Below are positions 32,370 through 42,634 of a stretch of 64,000 nt of DNA, one piece after another. Within the stretch, counting starts at the first letter, position 1. Every line of letters begins with the position of its first letter. Source of the stretch: Clusia tigrina (Eukaryota > Arthropoda > Insecta > Diptera > Clusiidae); NCBI GenBank assembly GCA_920105625.2, contig OV050030.1, positions 87,963,152 to 88,027,151 of the forward strand, in the 5' to 3' direction. Under the pieces are notes generated by a model. It had not been told where the DNA came from. It saw only the letters and a program-made list of their open reading frames with translations, and did no database searches. Made by a program: the position numbers and the translations under genes.

Positions 32370-34037
32370 TCAATGCAACGCAGCTTGATAAACAACATTT
32401 TTTGTTTTCTGTTCCGGTGCGTAAATGTACAGAGAAGATGGTTTTCCAACTCGTGAACACGCCACGTATAGCTGGCCGTGTGAAAAACATGGCATTTCCA
32501 GATTTAGGCCACACACTTCCAGCGACTGTCCTTGTGACCTGTTGATTGTCATCGCAAATGTAAGTTTCACTGGAAACTGAATACGTTTAAACTGAAATGG
32601 CAAATCGTTGGAACTCAAAGGAATTCGTGGAATCAAGCATTCTGCCCCCTTGTAAGTCCCTTTCAAAATTCTTGCAACTATCACATTATTCGATAGCTGC
32701 GCCACAATCAGTCGGGTTCCATTATACAGTTTCGGCGCATGAAGACTGCGAAGCATAATAATGAAATATCCAACTTTGAGACGCAAATGATGTAGCGGCA
32801 TGCCAGGCAAATCCAAAGAATTTAGAAATTCCACTGGATAATTCACGGCTTCGTCTTCATTTTCAACACGATCGATCGATTTGTAGGAGCGAAAATCTCC
32901 CGGAATTTGACTTTGAATCGTCCAGTTTAAGTCATTAACATCGGTATTTTTAGCAGCTAAAATTGTGCGTGCACTCAACCAATCGTAGTTACGATAATTT
33001 TGGCCAATGTTCGGATAAACATTCGAGATGAGTTCAGCTTTCGTTGAAGTGAATTGACAAATGGCAGGTGGAATTGATATCAAACCACTGGAAGTATCAA
33101 CCGGAATTTGCCAATTTTCAATTCTTAGCAGTTCTTTAGAGAAAACTTCTGCGGTGCTTTCCTGTTGCAGGAGTCCTCGCATGTTCATAGTCAATCGTAT
33201 TGTTTTCACGTACCGCCACAAATACGATGACTTGAGATATGCGTTCAATTCATCCGCCGCTGTAGATTTCGGAATAACAGGAAGTGTTTGTCGAAAATCG
33301 CCTGCTAACAGTATCATTGCGCCACTAAAGCGACGATTATTATTCCGCAGATCTTTCATTGATCTGTCAAGTGCTTCTAGAGACCGTTTGTGAGCCATTG
33401 TGCACTCATCCCATACTATCAGTTTACAATTCTTCAACACTTTTGCCATAGCTGATTGCTTTGAAATGTTGCAAACAGGTGTTTCATTGATATGCATGTT
33501 TAACGGAAGCTTCAGTGCCGAATGTGCCGTTCTTCCACCTTCTAGTAGAGTTGCAGCAATCCCAGTAGATGCGAGAGCCAACGCAATGCCATTTTGAGAT
33601 CGTATTGTTTCCAAAATCAATGATATCAGGAACGTTTTCCCAGTTCCGCCGGGCGCATCAAGAAAAAATAGTCCACCGTTTCCATCATTGACAGCCTTCA
33701 TCAATTCATCATACGCACTCTTTTGCTGCTCATTCAATAATGGAACATTTCTTTGTAGTTCTTGTTCCAAAATTATTCTGTCGTATGCACGCTCATGTTC
33801 CAATTCACGATTCAGTTTATCTCTGATTTGACGATTTGGCGCTTGCATATGGATTTCAGTCAATAGTTTGCCACTCATAAGCAAACACAAATCTTCAATC
33901 AACACCAATGCTTCATTGTATCTAAATTCATTTGAAAATCTAAATTCCATGTTGCCACTCGAATACGATGTAAAATGTCTTTGGCAATGTAATATTTGTA
34001 CGTATCCCATAATTGACGCGGATTTGAAGGCTGACAT
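32370..34037 (-). CDS. Pif1-like helicase part of type 2 Helitron, 555 codons open
   Basis: Superfamily 1 helicase motifs are all present: Walker A FLDAPGGTGKTF (near 33,640), Walker B LIVWDECTMAHKRSLEALDR, motif [36 protein letters not shown], and motif V/VI TINRSQGQSLEVCGL with YVACSRVGKPSSLYIYA at the end. In Helitrons this domain unwinds DNA during rolling-circle transposition. The first about 37 residues are out of frame: the expected ILHRIR...WNLDF segment is read in another frame up to about 33,930, so the Met at 34,037 is not the true start and the open frame is the C-terminal part of a longer Rep-helicase. Confidence 0.85.
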   Translation of the reverse strand: MSAFKSASIMGYVQILHCQRHFTSYSSGNMEFRFSNEFRYNEALVLIEDLCLLMSGKLLTEIHMQAPNRQIRDKLNRELEHERAYDRIILEQELQRNVPLLNEQQKSAYDELMKAVNDGNGGLFFLDAPGGTGKTFLISLILETIRSQNGIALALASTGIAATLLEGGRTAHSALKLPLNMHINETPVCNISKQSAMAKVLKNCKLIVWDECTMAHKRSLEALDRSMKDLRNNNRRFSGAMILLAGDFRQTLPVIPKSTAADELNAYLKSSYLWRYVKTIRLTMNMRGLLQQESTAEVFSKELLRIENWQIPVDTSSGLISIPPAICQFTSTKAELISNVYPNIGQNYRNYDWLSARTILAAKNTDVNDLNWTIQSQIPGDFRSYKSIDRVENEDEAVNYPVEFLNSLDLPGMPLHHLRLKVGYFIIMLRSLHAPKLYNGTRLIVAQLSNNVIVARILKGTYKGAECLIPRIPLSSNDLPFQFKRIQFPVKLTFAMTINRSQGQSLEVCGLNLEMPCFSHGQLYVACSRVGKPSSLYIYAPEQKTKNVVYQAALH

Positions 34038-34746
34038 GTCGAAATGATCATCGCGAAAAGTGTGCGAACTTCAGTGGCATGCGAAGTAGCTATCGCATCG
34101 TTTGATTCCAGTGATTATCTTGTTCCAGCAATTGTAATTGCTGGCATGCTTCTCGAAAAGTTGCACACACCGTACCATTCACAGTACGCAATGACTCAAA
34201 TGAAGTTGAACCGCGTACATTAATCAATAGCAACCGAAGGTAGAAGCAATCGTCGTTTTTCGGGTGGATTGTGTAAATTCGTCCTAATGCATTAGTTGAG
34301 AACACACCTGGATGTCCATCTACTGGCTGGCCTTGCTTTCTGCGTAACCATTTCTTCGTCGATGCATTCCATGTATAATATAGAGGAATAAAGCAATGTT
34401 CTCGCAAACGGATCACTGGCGCAAGTTGAGAAAAAGCTCGTCAATATTGTTGCTAGTGGTGTTTCCGCTCGCTGTACTGCATTCTGTGGGTTGAAATACA
34501 CTCTTTGGCCATTCTCCAAATGAGCTGCGAGATGCACAACAGTCGGAAAACGCTCATGAATTACAAAAAAAAATATTCTCCAAAGCGCTTCATTGCAGTT
34601 CACGTATCGACCCATTTGATACTTGCTGATCTCATCTCGTTCAAGGCCAATAACCGCCATGTCGCTTCCTTTGGTGACGTGCTTGCAAACGTATTTGATC
34701 GATTTCACAGAACTGCAATACTCAACATTGATATGAGTTTTGAATG
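34038..34746 (-). pseudogene. Rep C-terminal part of type 2 Helitron, broken
   Basis: From about 34,722 down, the minus strand encodes EYCSSVKSIKYVCKHVTKGS, the Rep tyrosine motif, where the second Tyr expected in KYxxKY reads His; the right-arm copy has Tyr. It continues with the conserved DEISKYQMGRYVNCNEALWR, then, after a shift near 34,400, FYLRLLLINVRGSTSFESLR and LLEQDNHWNQT. Two frameshifts and a stop (34,090) separate it from the helicase. Confidence 0.8.
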
Positions 34747-34910
34747 TGATTGTCATCGCAAATGCAAGTTTCACTGGAAACTGAATACGTTTAAACTGAA
34801 TTGGCAAATCGTTGGAACTCAAAGGAATTCGTGGAATCAAGCATTCTGCCCCCTTGTAAGTCCCTTTCAAAATTCTAGCAACTATCACATTATTCGATAG
34901 CTTGACTAGC
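34747..34910 (-). repeat. Transplanted helicase segment inside Rep (left arm)
   Basis: These 164 bp repeat the helicase C-terminal sequence found at about 32,545-32,700 (VARILKGTYKGAECLIPRIP on the minus strand) but lie in the middle of Rep. They are flanked by a 23-bp direct repeat (AACATTGATATGAGTTTTGA plus ATG) at 34,724-34,746 and 34,912-34,934 that is present once in intact Rep. The same insertion exists in the right arm at 43,587-43,750. Confidence 0.85.
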
Positions 34911-35829
34911 TAACATTGATATGAGTTTTGAATGTCTTAGACAATCTTGGCGAATATGGTACGATCCATGTGTTGTCAACTCCGATATTCACTCCTCTAA
35001 ATTGAATGCTGAATGTTCTGCCATTGTTTTCTGATGAGCGACGCCGATAGAGTGGATATCCATCATTTCCAGTTTGCGTTTCCGAAAGAAAAGCACGTGG
35101 ATAGTGTTTCGTGCATTTATTGTCAGACATACAAACCGACGTGGGATTGTAGTGTCCGCAAGGTCCATGAACCATATTGGTTTTCACCACTTCGTATAAT
35201 TCTGGATCTATCTCTGGATCAGGAATTTCCGCAGAAATGATGTCATCAATTTGATCTGGTGTAATCTTGTCCACCATCCAAAGAAGAATGTGTGCGTGCG
35301 GCAAACCTCTTTTTTGCCACTCAACAGAGTACATCCAGCATCTAACAGCACCATATATACATTGCTTCACGATAAAGTCCATCAAATATCGTAGCTGTTG
35401 TTTGAAAACTCGTGCTGTGACATCGTGACGATCGCTTGCTGATTGACCGCGATTCAATAATTCCGTTATCTGTGGGCATTTTGGATTGCAAGTGAATGTA
35501 ACAAACAAATCCGGCCGTCCATAACTCCGCACGTATGTCATCGCATCCTGCGAGTATTCGTGCATGTGCCTTGAGCTGCCAATGTATGTTGATGTCAAAA
35601 TCGTGAGTCGGCCAAGGTTTGTCACATCTTCATCGCTATTGACCGCATCTCGCAAGTGAATATACTCTTCAGATCGAAGCTTGGTCTGATTGAAACGAAT
35701 AAAATTGAGTCGTTCTGTCTCCATCGTCACGTACACATCAACTGCATACTGTTGAAATAATCGGCGATATCTCAAGAGATGGTTGTCAATTCCTTCGCGA
35801 ATCATCAATCGATACGCGTAAAAGTTCAT
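34906..35829 (-). pseudogene. Rep HUH domain of type 2 Helitron, left arm
   Basis: 307 open codons. MNFYAYRLMIREGIDNHLLR opens the Rep region; FVTFTCNPKCPQI is Rep motif I; QKRGLPHAHILLWMV is the HUH metal-binding motif (His-Ala-His). TGNDGYPLYRRRS and NTWIVPYSPRLSKTF follow. It ends at a stop within the inserted 164-bp segment, which cuts Rep between the HUH and the tyrosine motif. The upstream exon joins across a 58-bp intron. Confidence 0.85.
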
Positions 35830-35858
35830 TGCACTGACCTTCTTATTTGTATCGACAC

Positions 35859-35916
35859 CTAAAAGTTAACAAAAAATGAAGTTACAATCAAGAGTGTTTG
35901 TTTTTCTTTTACTAAC
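35859..35916 (-). other. Predicted 58-bp spliceosomal intron in type 2 Helitron gene (left)
   Basis: Minus strand GTTAGT...TTTTAG, with a T-rich acceptor region. Removing it joins NPANG to GVDTNKK in frame, a point at which Helitron proteins are otherwise continuous. Identical length at 42,577-42,634. Confidence 0.7.
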
Positions 35917-37126
35917 CATTGGCAGGATTGATCAGGTTGTATCTCAAGTGATTTCCATCTTCACCACGGCAGAACATAAGCGGATATTGTAGTGAGTCAT
36001 ACGATCGATGAGTTTCACTGATTCGCTCTAATGCATCTCCAGCTCGACGTTTAATAACAATATCACGGGATTCTAAACTATCGCCAACAACAACAATTGA
36101 TATTTCATCGGCCGTCGGTGCATTATATTGCCGTTCATGCGTGCCTGCTTGTCGTTTGTCCGTTTTTATGACGATTCTGTGATCATCAGATGGCATCGTT
36201 TCTAACGAAGTTTTGAATAATCGAATTAGTTCGTAGTGTTCATGCAACATTTCTTGCAATTGCTGCACAATTTTTCTCTTCGTCGCATTGAAAATTGCAT
36301 CACGTCGATTCACTTCTTCATTTGAATCTCCAAGGAAATATATTTGGAGATATTTGTGATCTTGATCAGGATGCGGCAACAGCGATCCAGCAAGAAGATA
36401 AATTTGCCCGTGAATCTGTATAGTTGCAGACAAATATGTTAATTTCTGTATTTTATTGGCGAGATAATAAGTGTTAGATTGTTGGTGAACTAACCTTGAA
36501 TGTGGGATTGTAATTATGTTCATTCACAATTTCCCCACCAAACGACGTCATTTGAAAACAATCGTTATACACGTGGAATTTTGTAAAAAATTATTCGAAT
36601 TTGGTGATTCACCGTAAAGCAACGAACGCAATGGCTCTGGTGGAGGAAGTAACTCTGGTAATTTCACTTTTCCGCTTGTGCAACACAATCCGGCCGGTTC
36701 TTTTGGAAATTTCAGTGCATCGCAATTCGGGCAAACCACAGACATCGAACCAAATCGAACTGATGCGTGCGCACCGTATTCAATGTCCGGCTCATAAGGA
36801 AAGGCTGCACGTTCGATATTCAAATTAGGCAATCGTTGTTGTTGCTGGCGTTGTCGGTGAGCAGCCAAACATTGTTCTCTCGCTTCATGAATTTCCTGAG
36901 CACGAACTTGTCTGCTTCTCAATCGTTGTTACTCATTGTAAGCTTCGTGAGCCTCTTGTGATTGTCGCGCACGATGTTCAATCATTCCGATTCGAGCAGA
37001 TTCCCTTGCAGTAGCATTTTCCTCTTCCGTACGACGTGATGTATAATTACGTTGGTCCGTTGTACATCGGGAACGCCAATCAAAAAATTCTTTCTCTAAA
37101 CCTAACGCATAGTGTTTGTACGAAAT
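35917..37126 (-). pseudogene. N-terminal region of type 2 Helitron Rep-helicase
   Basis: Minus strand. The start is an Arg/Gln-rich leader (TTDQRNYTSRRTEEEN, with a stop at 36,929) continuing to SVRFGSMSVVCPNCDALKFP and GLCCTSGKVKLPELLPPPEP, a zinc-type region. Then, after a shift near 36,535, comes the Helitron N-terminal domain: IHGQIYLLAGSLLPHPDQDH, YFLGDSNEEVNRRDAIF, PTADEISIVVVGDS and RISETHRSYDSLQYPLMF. It ends at the intron. Confidence 0.8.
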
Positions 37127-37135
37127 GTATGAAAA

Positions 37136-37136
<1 letters not shown>

Positions 37137-37190
<54 letters not shown>
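37137..37190. repeat. (AT)n next to central LINE
   Basis: 54-bp AT tract between the type 2 Helitron 5' end and the LOA-type LINE. Confidence 0.95.
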
Positions 37191-37193
<3 letters not shown>

Positions 37194-37722
37194 CTACGCT
37201 GGGTAGTCACCTTGTTGCGGTGTAGGGGCTTACTGTGTGCTGGAACATGGCACATGAAAGATGGTGACATGGTCCAGTTACGCAAACTAAGAACTACCTT
37301 CAACGCACAGGTTAAAAGTAGTTTTCTACGATTCCTGCACAGTCGTTAAGGCTAGTTAGTAGTCGTACTGGCAAATATCGAACGTCTCACTGAGACCGCC
37401 GGATCGCCTAGACACTACCAATTGGTCAGCCCTTCGGGGAAGTGCAGCAATTCCTTTACAGACCAATGGCCCACTTTCAGTACGGTCATGTCTCTGCTGG
37501 ACTTGGGTCGCCGATTGCCATGCGGGGGAGAGAGAAAACTCCCTGAGGCAGGGTTCACCAGACCTATTGACCCAAAAAAAAAAAAAAACACCCTAAATTC
37601 ACGGTGGAACAGCTATGCCAGTGAGCTTGCTTGACGGGGTAGAGTCAAGCTTAATAGCGAACTCCGTACGAGGTCCGGCGAACCTACGGTTTTAATTAGC
37701 CTTACCACGGGGGCGCCCGTGG
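37191..37722 (+). other. 5' untranslated region of central LOA-type LINE
   Basis: Non-coding and GC-richer than the surroundings, starting just after (AT)n. It includes GTAGTCACCTTGTTGCGG (37,204-37,221), similar to the 5' end of the other LOA-type element. GTCACC at 37,207 can pair with GGTGAC at about 37,262. A run of 15 A lies at about 37,575. Confidence 0.5.
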
Positions 37723-39219
37723 GTGACCAAAATGCAAAAGAAAATTAAAGAAAAATATATGGAAAATTTAAGCCTATATGAGACAAAAATGGACTGCACA
37801 CCTTCAAATGTGCATAGTGTGGCTACAATGAGCCAACAGCCATCGTTGGCCGAGGGGGCATCTGGTCCCATCGACAATGAAAGCATGGAGCACGACCTGT
37901 TGGGGGGGCACCCGGCCCCTTACCCGACAGGCCGGATGAGATGGACATCCCACTTAGCCAGGAATCGGCTGGGGTGTCCATCTCCACGGAGAAGGAGAGA
38001 AATCTTCTTGAACCTGCTCCAGAGAAGATTCCAAAACTTAGGGTGAAGCTGTCCGGCGCTGGACGTAAACGTTTTAAGGCTTTGCTTGCCAGGGGCATAT
38101 CGCTGGAAACAGCTCGGTCTTTGGCGGCAAATCCAATCAACGTGTCTGCGCGATGGACCCCTAAAAGATCCCGTTCAGATGGCTCCACGCCGACATCGAG
38201 CTCCAGGCCGACAAAGCGGTTTGCACAAGAGGGCAACAGAAACATTGATAAAATGTCAATAGTGCCCCCCGCCGGTGTGTGTTGAGATGAAGGAGGTGGA
38301 GACCTTACTTGGGGGCGAGCCTGGTCCCAGAAAGAAGGTGGCGAGTGTCTCTGAAAGACATGGCGTGCAGGGCACCTCCTTGGGGGTTCCCTGTTCAAAG
38401 CCTACTCTAGCGGAGACAGTCTGCTCCAAAAAGATAGGGGTTATTCCTAGCAATTTCCCGGAGGGCATATGGTCCACTGAAGAAATTGGGAAGGTACAAC
38501 GCTGTATTCTTGACAAGATGTTCGAGACTCGTGGGGGCCCATTGAAGCCACACTTTGCAGGCTGTAGTTTCAAGCCTGGATGGTTGACGATCAACTGTCT
38601 GGACGACGAAACCGTCGCCTGGGCTGAAGAAAGGATAATAGACATGAAGCCATGGGAGGGGGCTGAGTTGATGGTGGTGGACGAGGCAAAAGTGCCAAAG
38701 GCCAAGATCTTCGTTGGCTACTTTCCCGGCTCGGTGTCTTGGCAAAATGACCGAATTTTGGGGCAAGTGGGGTAGCAGAATTCGGGTATTAGTGTCAGCG
38801 AGTGGTGGGTGCTCCATCGCCTACAAAAAGGTGACCAGGTCCAGCTGGCAATTGCTCTGGACCCCATCTCATCTGAAAGGGTTGAGACACTGGGTAACAA
38901 GGTCTACTATGGCTTTGGCAGTGCCCAGCTCCTACCTAGACTGAAGGGGAACAGGGCAAAATCTGCTGTTGGTGTTGAAGAGCAACCAACAACATATGTT
39001 GCAGCGCGGGCAAAGCAGATTAGCCAGAAGCCGAAAACGGGGCCCATTTCACGAAGCCAGTGCCGAGAGCGGAGAGAGGCAACACTCGTGCCCAACGTCC
39101 AAAACCATCTGCTCTCTCTTGGTAGGCTCAGGAAATGGGAGAGAAAATACCCGGAGGCTGCGGAAACTTTGCGGAGCACAAAGGGTGGTAAGATCCGCAA
39201 CGATCGGTCTGGGAAATAA
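37723..39219 (+). pseudogene. ORF1 of central LOA-type LINE
   Basis: Spread over three frames. One begins near 37,723 (MTKMQKKIKEKYMENL); the second (37,941-38,285) contains PKLRVKLSGAGRKRFKALLA, common in LOA ORF1 proteins; the third (38,275-38,775) holds the DUF4780-like domain: KVQRCILDKMFETRGG, LKPHFAGCSFKPGWLTINC and AKVPKAKIFVGYFPG. A last part (38,809-39,219) has LQLAIALDPISSE-like sequence and a basic tail. At least three frameshifts. Confidence 0.65.
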
Positions 39220-39930
39220 TGTCCCAGGCCCCATCACGAACGCAAAACTCTTGGAAGCAGCTTCACTGTCTCCAAATAAATCTCCACAGAGCTATAGCAG
39301 CCTCTTACAGGCTCAGTGCCTTGGTGGAACACCAGTGTCTGGACTTCGTAGCCATTCAAGAACCATGGGCCACAAATGGGCGCATAAATGGTCTGCAGAA
39401 AAAAACATGTAAGTTGATCTATGAAAATATTGTTGACCAACCGAGGGCAGCGATGATGATCAACAGAAATATTAAATTCCTCCCAATTTCTGAGCTTCTA
39501 CAACGTGATCTGGTGGCAGTACAGGCAGAAGTGCCTAGTGCCAAAGGGAGGAGAACGGTAGTCCTGGCCTCCATGTACTTACCTGGCGCAGCAGCTTACG
39601 GAGTACTGTCGCACTCACAGTCTACAGTGGGTGGTGTGCTGCGACGCAAACGCGCACCACACGGTATGGGGAAGCACGGACACGAACGGGCGAGGTGAGT
39701 CACTTCTTGATTTTATCACGACAAAAAATCTGGTGGTGGTGAATAGGGGTGACGAGCCTACCTTTTTGAATGCGATAAGGGGGGAGGTGTTAGATCTCAC
39801 CCTAACTAGCGCATTCATATCAAATAACATTTCTAATTGGAGGGTGCTTAATGAGGTCTCCTTGTCGGACCATAGGTACATTTGCTTTGATCTGGAGGGG
39901 GGGGGGGGGGAGTATGAGAAATGTTAGGAA
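39219..39930 (+). pseudogene. Endonuclease of central LOA-type ORF2
   Basis: Starts MSQAPSRTQNSWKQLHCLQI, overlapping ORF1; then NLHRAIAASYRLSALV, DFVAIQEPWATNGRING, AAMMINRNIKFL and VVLASMYLPG. A frameshift near 39,630 leads to VCCDANAHHTVWGSTDTNG, LDLTLTSAFISNN and the SLSDHRYICFDL catalytic end. A poly-G run (39,897-39,910) marks the next frame break. Confidence 0.8.
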
Positions 39931-41481
39931 GACCAACTGGTCGATATATAACTTTTACTTAGAGCAAAATATTGCGTGCCTTAGTGAAAAAATTAGTCTC
40001 TCTCAGCAACTAGATCTTGAAGTTAACAAAAAAATACACGGAGGGAACTCTCACTGGCTCGCAGAATCTTCACCGTCAATAAAGCCAAATGGGCTATCTC
40101 CACTTTTAGACCATTCAAATCGCCAGGTGTCGATAATATACAACCGTGCCTACCTCGGCAAGGTGTTGATGTATTGGCACCTGTGCTAACAAACATTTTC
40201 AGGATAAGCCTGGAACTAGGCATAGTGCCTAAACCTTGGACGAACGCTAGGGTGGCTTTCATACCGAAAGCAGGTAAAAGGGCGGACCACACGCCAAAAG
40301 CCTATCGGCCCATTAGCCTAACGTCATTCCTGCTAAAAATTATGGAAACAATTCTGGACCAATATATCAGGGAAACTTATCTTAAAGATTCTCCTCTTCA
40401 TATTGAATAATACGCTTACCAATCAGGCGAATCGACTGAGACAGCCATACATAGCTTAACGAGCAAAATTGAAAAGGCGTTTGAGGGTAAAGAAATAGTT
40501 CTCTGTACATCGGCTGACATTACGGGGGCTTTTGACAATGCTACTTTCAGATCAATTGAGGAGGGGATGAACAGGAAAGGTATACAAAGACTGATCATAA
40601 CATTGGTTCTCAATATGCTGAAAAACAGAACAATAATCTTTGAAACAGGGACAGCAAAGCAAATTGTCAGGTCAACCAAAGGATGTCCTCAGGGGGGCGT
40701 CCTATCGCCACTCCTATGGTTATTGGTTATCGACGAGCTCTTACAAACTCTCAATGACCTCGGATACGAAGTTCAGGGCTTTGCGGATGATTTGGTAATT
40801 ATGGTCAGAGGCAAGTTTGACTCTACCATAACAGATCGCATGCAACTAGCTCTTGACATCACTCAAAACTGGTGTCAGGAGAAAGGACTATCGATAAATC
40901 CGAATAAAACAAACGTGGTACCCTTCACCAAAAGAAGGAAACTGAATCTGGGGACCTTAAGTTTAGGGACCACAAACTTAACAATGTCCAATGAAATGAA
41001 ATATCTGGGAATAATCCTAGACAAAACTCTAACTTGGAAAAACCACTTATCATACATAACTAGTAAAGCCTTAAGAGCAACCTATGCTTGCCAGAGGTTG
41101 TACGGTAAAACATGGGGACTACGGTTAAAAATTATGGCGTGGTCATATAAAACAATAATAGTACCAATGATTACTTACGCGTCGTTGGTATGGTGGCCAA
41201 AAGTAAACCAAACAAGAGCTCAGATGACTCTTAACAAGATTCACCGTATAGGTTGTTTGAGTGTGACGGGAGCAATGAGAACGTGCCCCACACTAGCTTT
41301 GGGAGTGATCACTGGACTGACTCCTCTACACCTTGTAGTTAAAAGGATGGCGGCCAGCGCGGCCCTAAGGCTACCTAATCTAGCACATCTTAAAGAAGGC
41401 AACCTCTCGGGGCACGCAAAGATTCTGGACACTGGAATTCTCCGTGCGTCATGGTCTTCGACAAAATGGACAGAAAATTAG
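39931..41481 (+). pseudogene. Reverse transcriptase of central LOA-type ORF2
   Basis: The first 240 bp are out of frame. From 40,174: PWTNARVAFIPKAGKRADHT, AYRPISLTSFLLKIMETILD, a stop at 40,408, then TSADITGAFDNATF, CPQGGVLSPLLWLLVIDELL, the catalytic VQGFADDLVIMV (near 40,780-40,800) and MKYLGIILDKTLTWKNHL. The thumb continues to KRMAASAALRLPNLAHLK. The catalytic block FADD is intact. Confidence 0.85.
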
Positions 41482-41554
41482 ACTTCTCAAAGTGGTCATC
41501 AGTGACCGTTCAGCTTGGATAAACAAGGAAATAATAATAAAATAGGACTCCCAG

Positions 41555-42295
41555 TTGTGGTATACAGATGGGTCCAAAATGGAAGATGGCAGTGCAGGAG
41601 CTGGAATTGTAGGGCCAAATTTCCATAAAGCAATTGCAATAGGAAAAGCAGCCTCCATTTTTCAGGCAGAGGATTTATGTGCTAGAGAATGTCTACGCAG
41701 GGGTACACGCAACAATAAAATATGCATACTCTCAGATAGCCAGGCAGCTCTAAAATCATTAATAAACTTCTCATTCCAATCAAAGCTGGTCTGGGAATGC
41801 TGTAAACTTCTCAATACCCTAGCAGCGAGAAACTCTGTTACGCTATTGTGGGTACCGGGACACGAGGGACATGAGGGCAACGAAATGGCAGATTCTTTAG
41901 CAAAAAGGGGCGCAGACACTGCCTTTATAGGTCCAGAACCCTTCTGTGGGGTAAACAGTAGCTTCACAAATAATTTGTTGTGCGAACAGGAAAAACGAGG
42001 TCTGCTAAACTACTGGAGAGCCCAAAAAGGCATGCGGCAGTCGAGACTACTCATTGATCCTGAACACATCAGGGTAGATGCTTCTTTAAACCTCAGCAGA
42101 AATGACATCAAAATCTACACTGAACTTTTAACAGGACACTGTAGACTAAATTACCATCTGAAAAAAATAGGAGTGATAGAACACGATTCCTGTCGACTCT
42201 GTCAAGAGGAGCAGGAAACGGCAGAACACATTCTATGCACCTGCCCAGCGGTGGCAAGACGCAGACATAATTACCTATTGAAAATTATTCCGTGA
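41555..42295 (+). pseudogene. RNase H and zinc motif of central LOA-type ORF2
   Basis: 246 open codons: MWYTDGSKMEDGSAGAGIVG (Asp), FQAEDLCARECL (Glu), ICILSDSQAALKSL (Asp), LLWVPGHEGHEGNEMADSLA, then C-terminal CRLCQEEQETAEHILCTCP, a CCHC-type motif. A short frame break separates it from RT at 41,482-41,554. The gene ends within a few residues of the point where the next Helitron begins, so the tail is probably lost. Confidence 0.85.
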
Positions 42296-42576
42296 AATCT
42301 TTATGTGTGTTTCATACAAAGTGATCAATTACAGATTGAAATTTGTTAGGATGCCACAAAGAGGTCGCACTAATATCGGTCGGCGTTCCCGACGTACAAC
42401 GGACCAACGTAACTATATTATTGATTATGATATAGTTATTAAACGTCGAGCTGGAGATGCATTAGAGCGAATCAGTGAAACTCATCGATCGTATGACTCA
42501 CTACAATATCCGCTTATGTTCTGCCGTGGTGAAGATGGAAATCACTTGAAATACAACCTGATCAATCCTGCCAATG

Positions 42577-42634
42577 GTTAGTAAAAGAAAAACAAACACT
42601 CTTGATTGTAACTTCATTTTTTGTTAACTTTTAG
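42577..42634 (+). other. Predicted 58-bp spliceosomal intron in type 2 Helitron gene (right)
   Basis: GTTAGT at 42,577 and TTTTAG ending 42,634. Splicing yields AAT GGT GTC GAT (Asn-Gly-Val-Asp) in frame with Rep. Type 1 Helitrons have a related T-rich CATTTTACAG acceptor at the same protein position (ending 47,453). Confidence 0.7.

Larger units (their letters stand above)
32257..37136 (-). mobile_element. Helitron, type 2, left arm copy
   Basis: Minus strand. The 3' end has the hairpin CAGGGCAACGCCTG and GGGGTCAGCTAG followed by T (CTAG at 32,257-32,260). The 5' end near 37,136 is TCATACATTTCGTACAAAC, a block that lies internally in the type 1 leader, so the first about 170 bp are missing or replaced. 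It encodes N-terminal domain, Rep and an intact Pif1-like helicase, but Rep is split by a 164-bp insertion. It is the better preserved of the two type 2 copies. Confidence 0.85.
37191..42300 (+). mobile_element. LOA-type LINE, plus strand, between Helitron arms
   Basis: A 530-bp leader, ORF1 (DUF4780-like), then ORF2 with endonuclease, RT, RNase H and a CCHC end, in the same order as the LINE at 17,441 but a clearly different family at protein level. The 3' end is cut shortly after the zinc motif; no tail or target duplication was found. It occupies the spacer of the inverted Helitron repeat. Confidence 0.8.

Noticed and set aside
37574..37590. Poly(A) run as a LINE tail inside the central element
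   Set aside because: It lies within the 5' leader, upstream of ORF1 of the same element, and has no target duplication.
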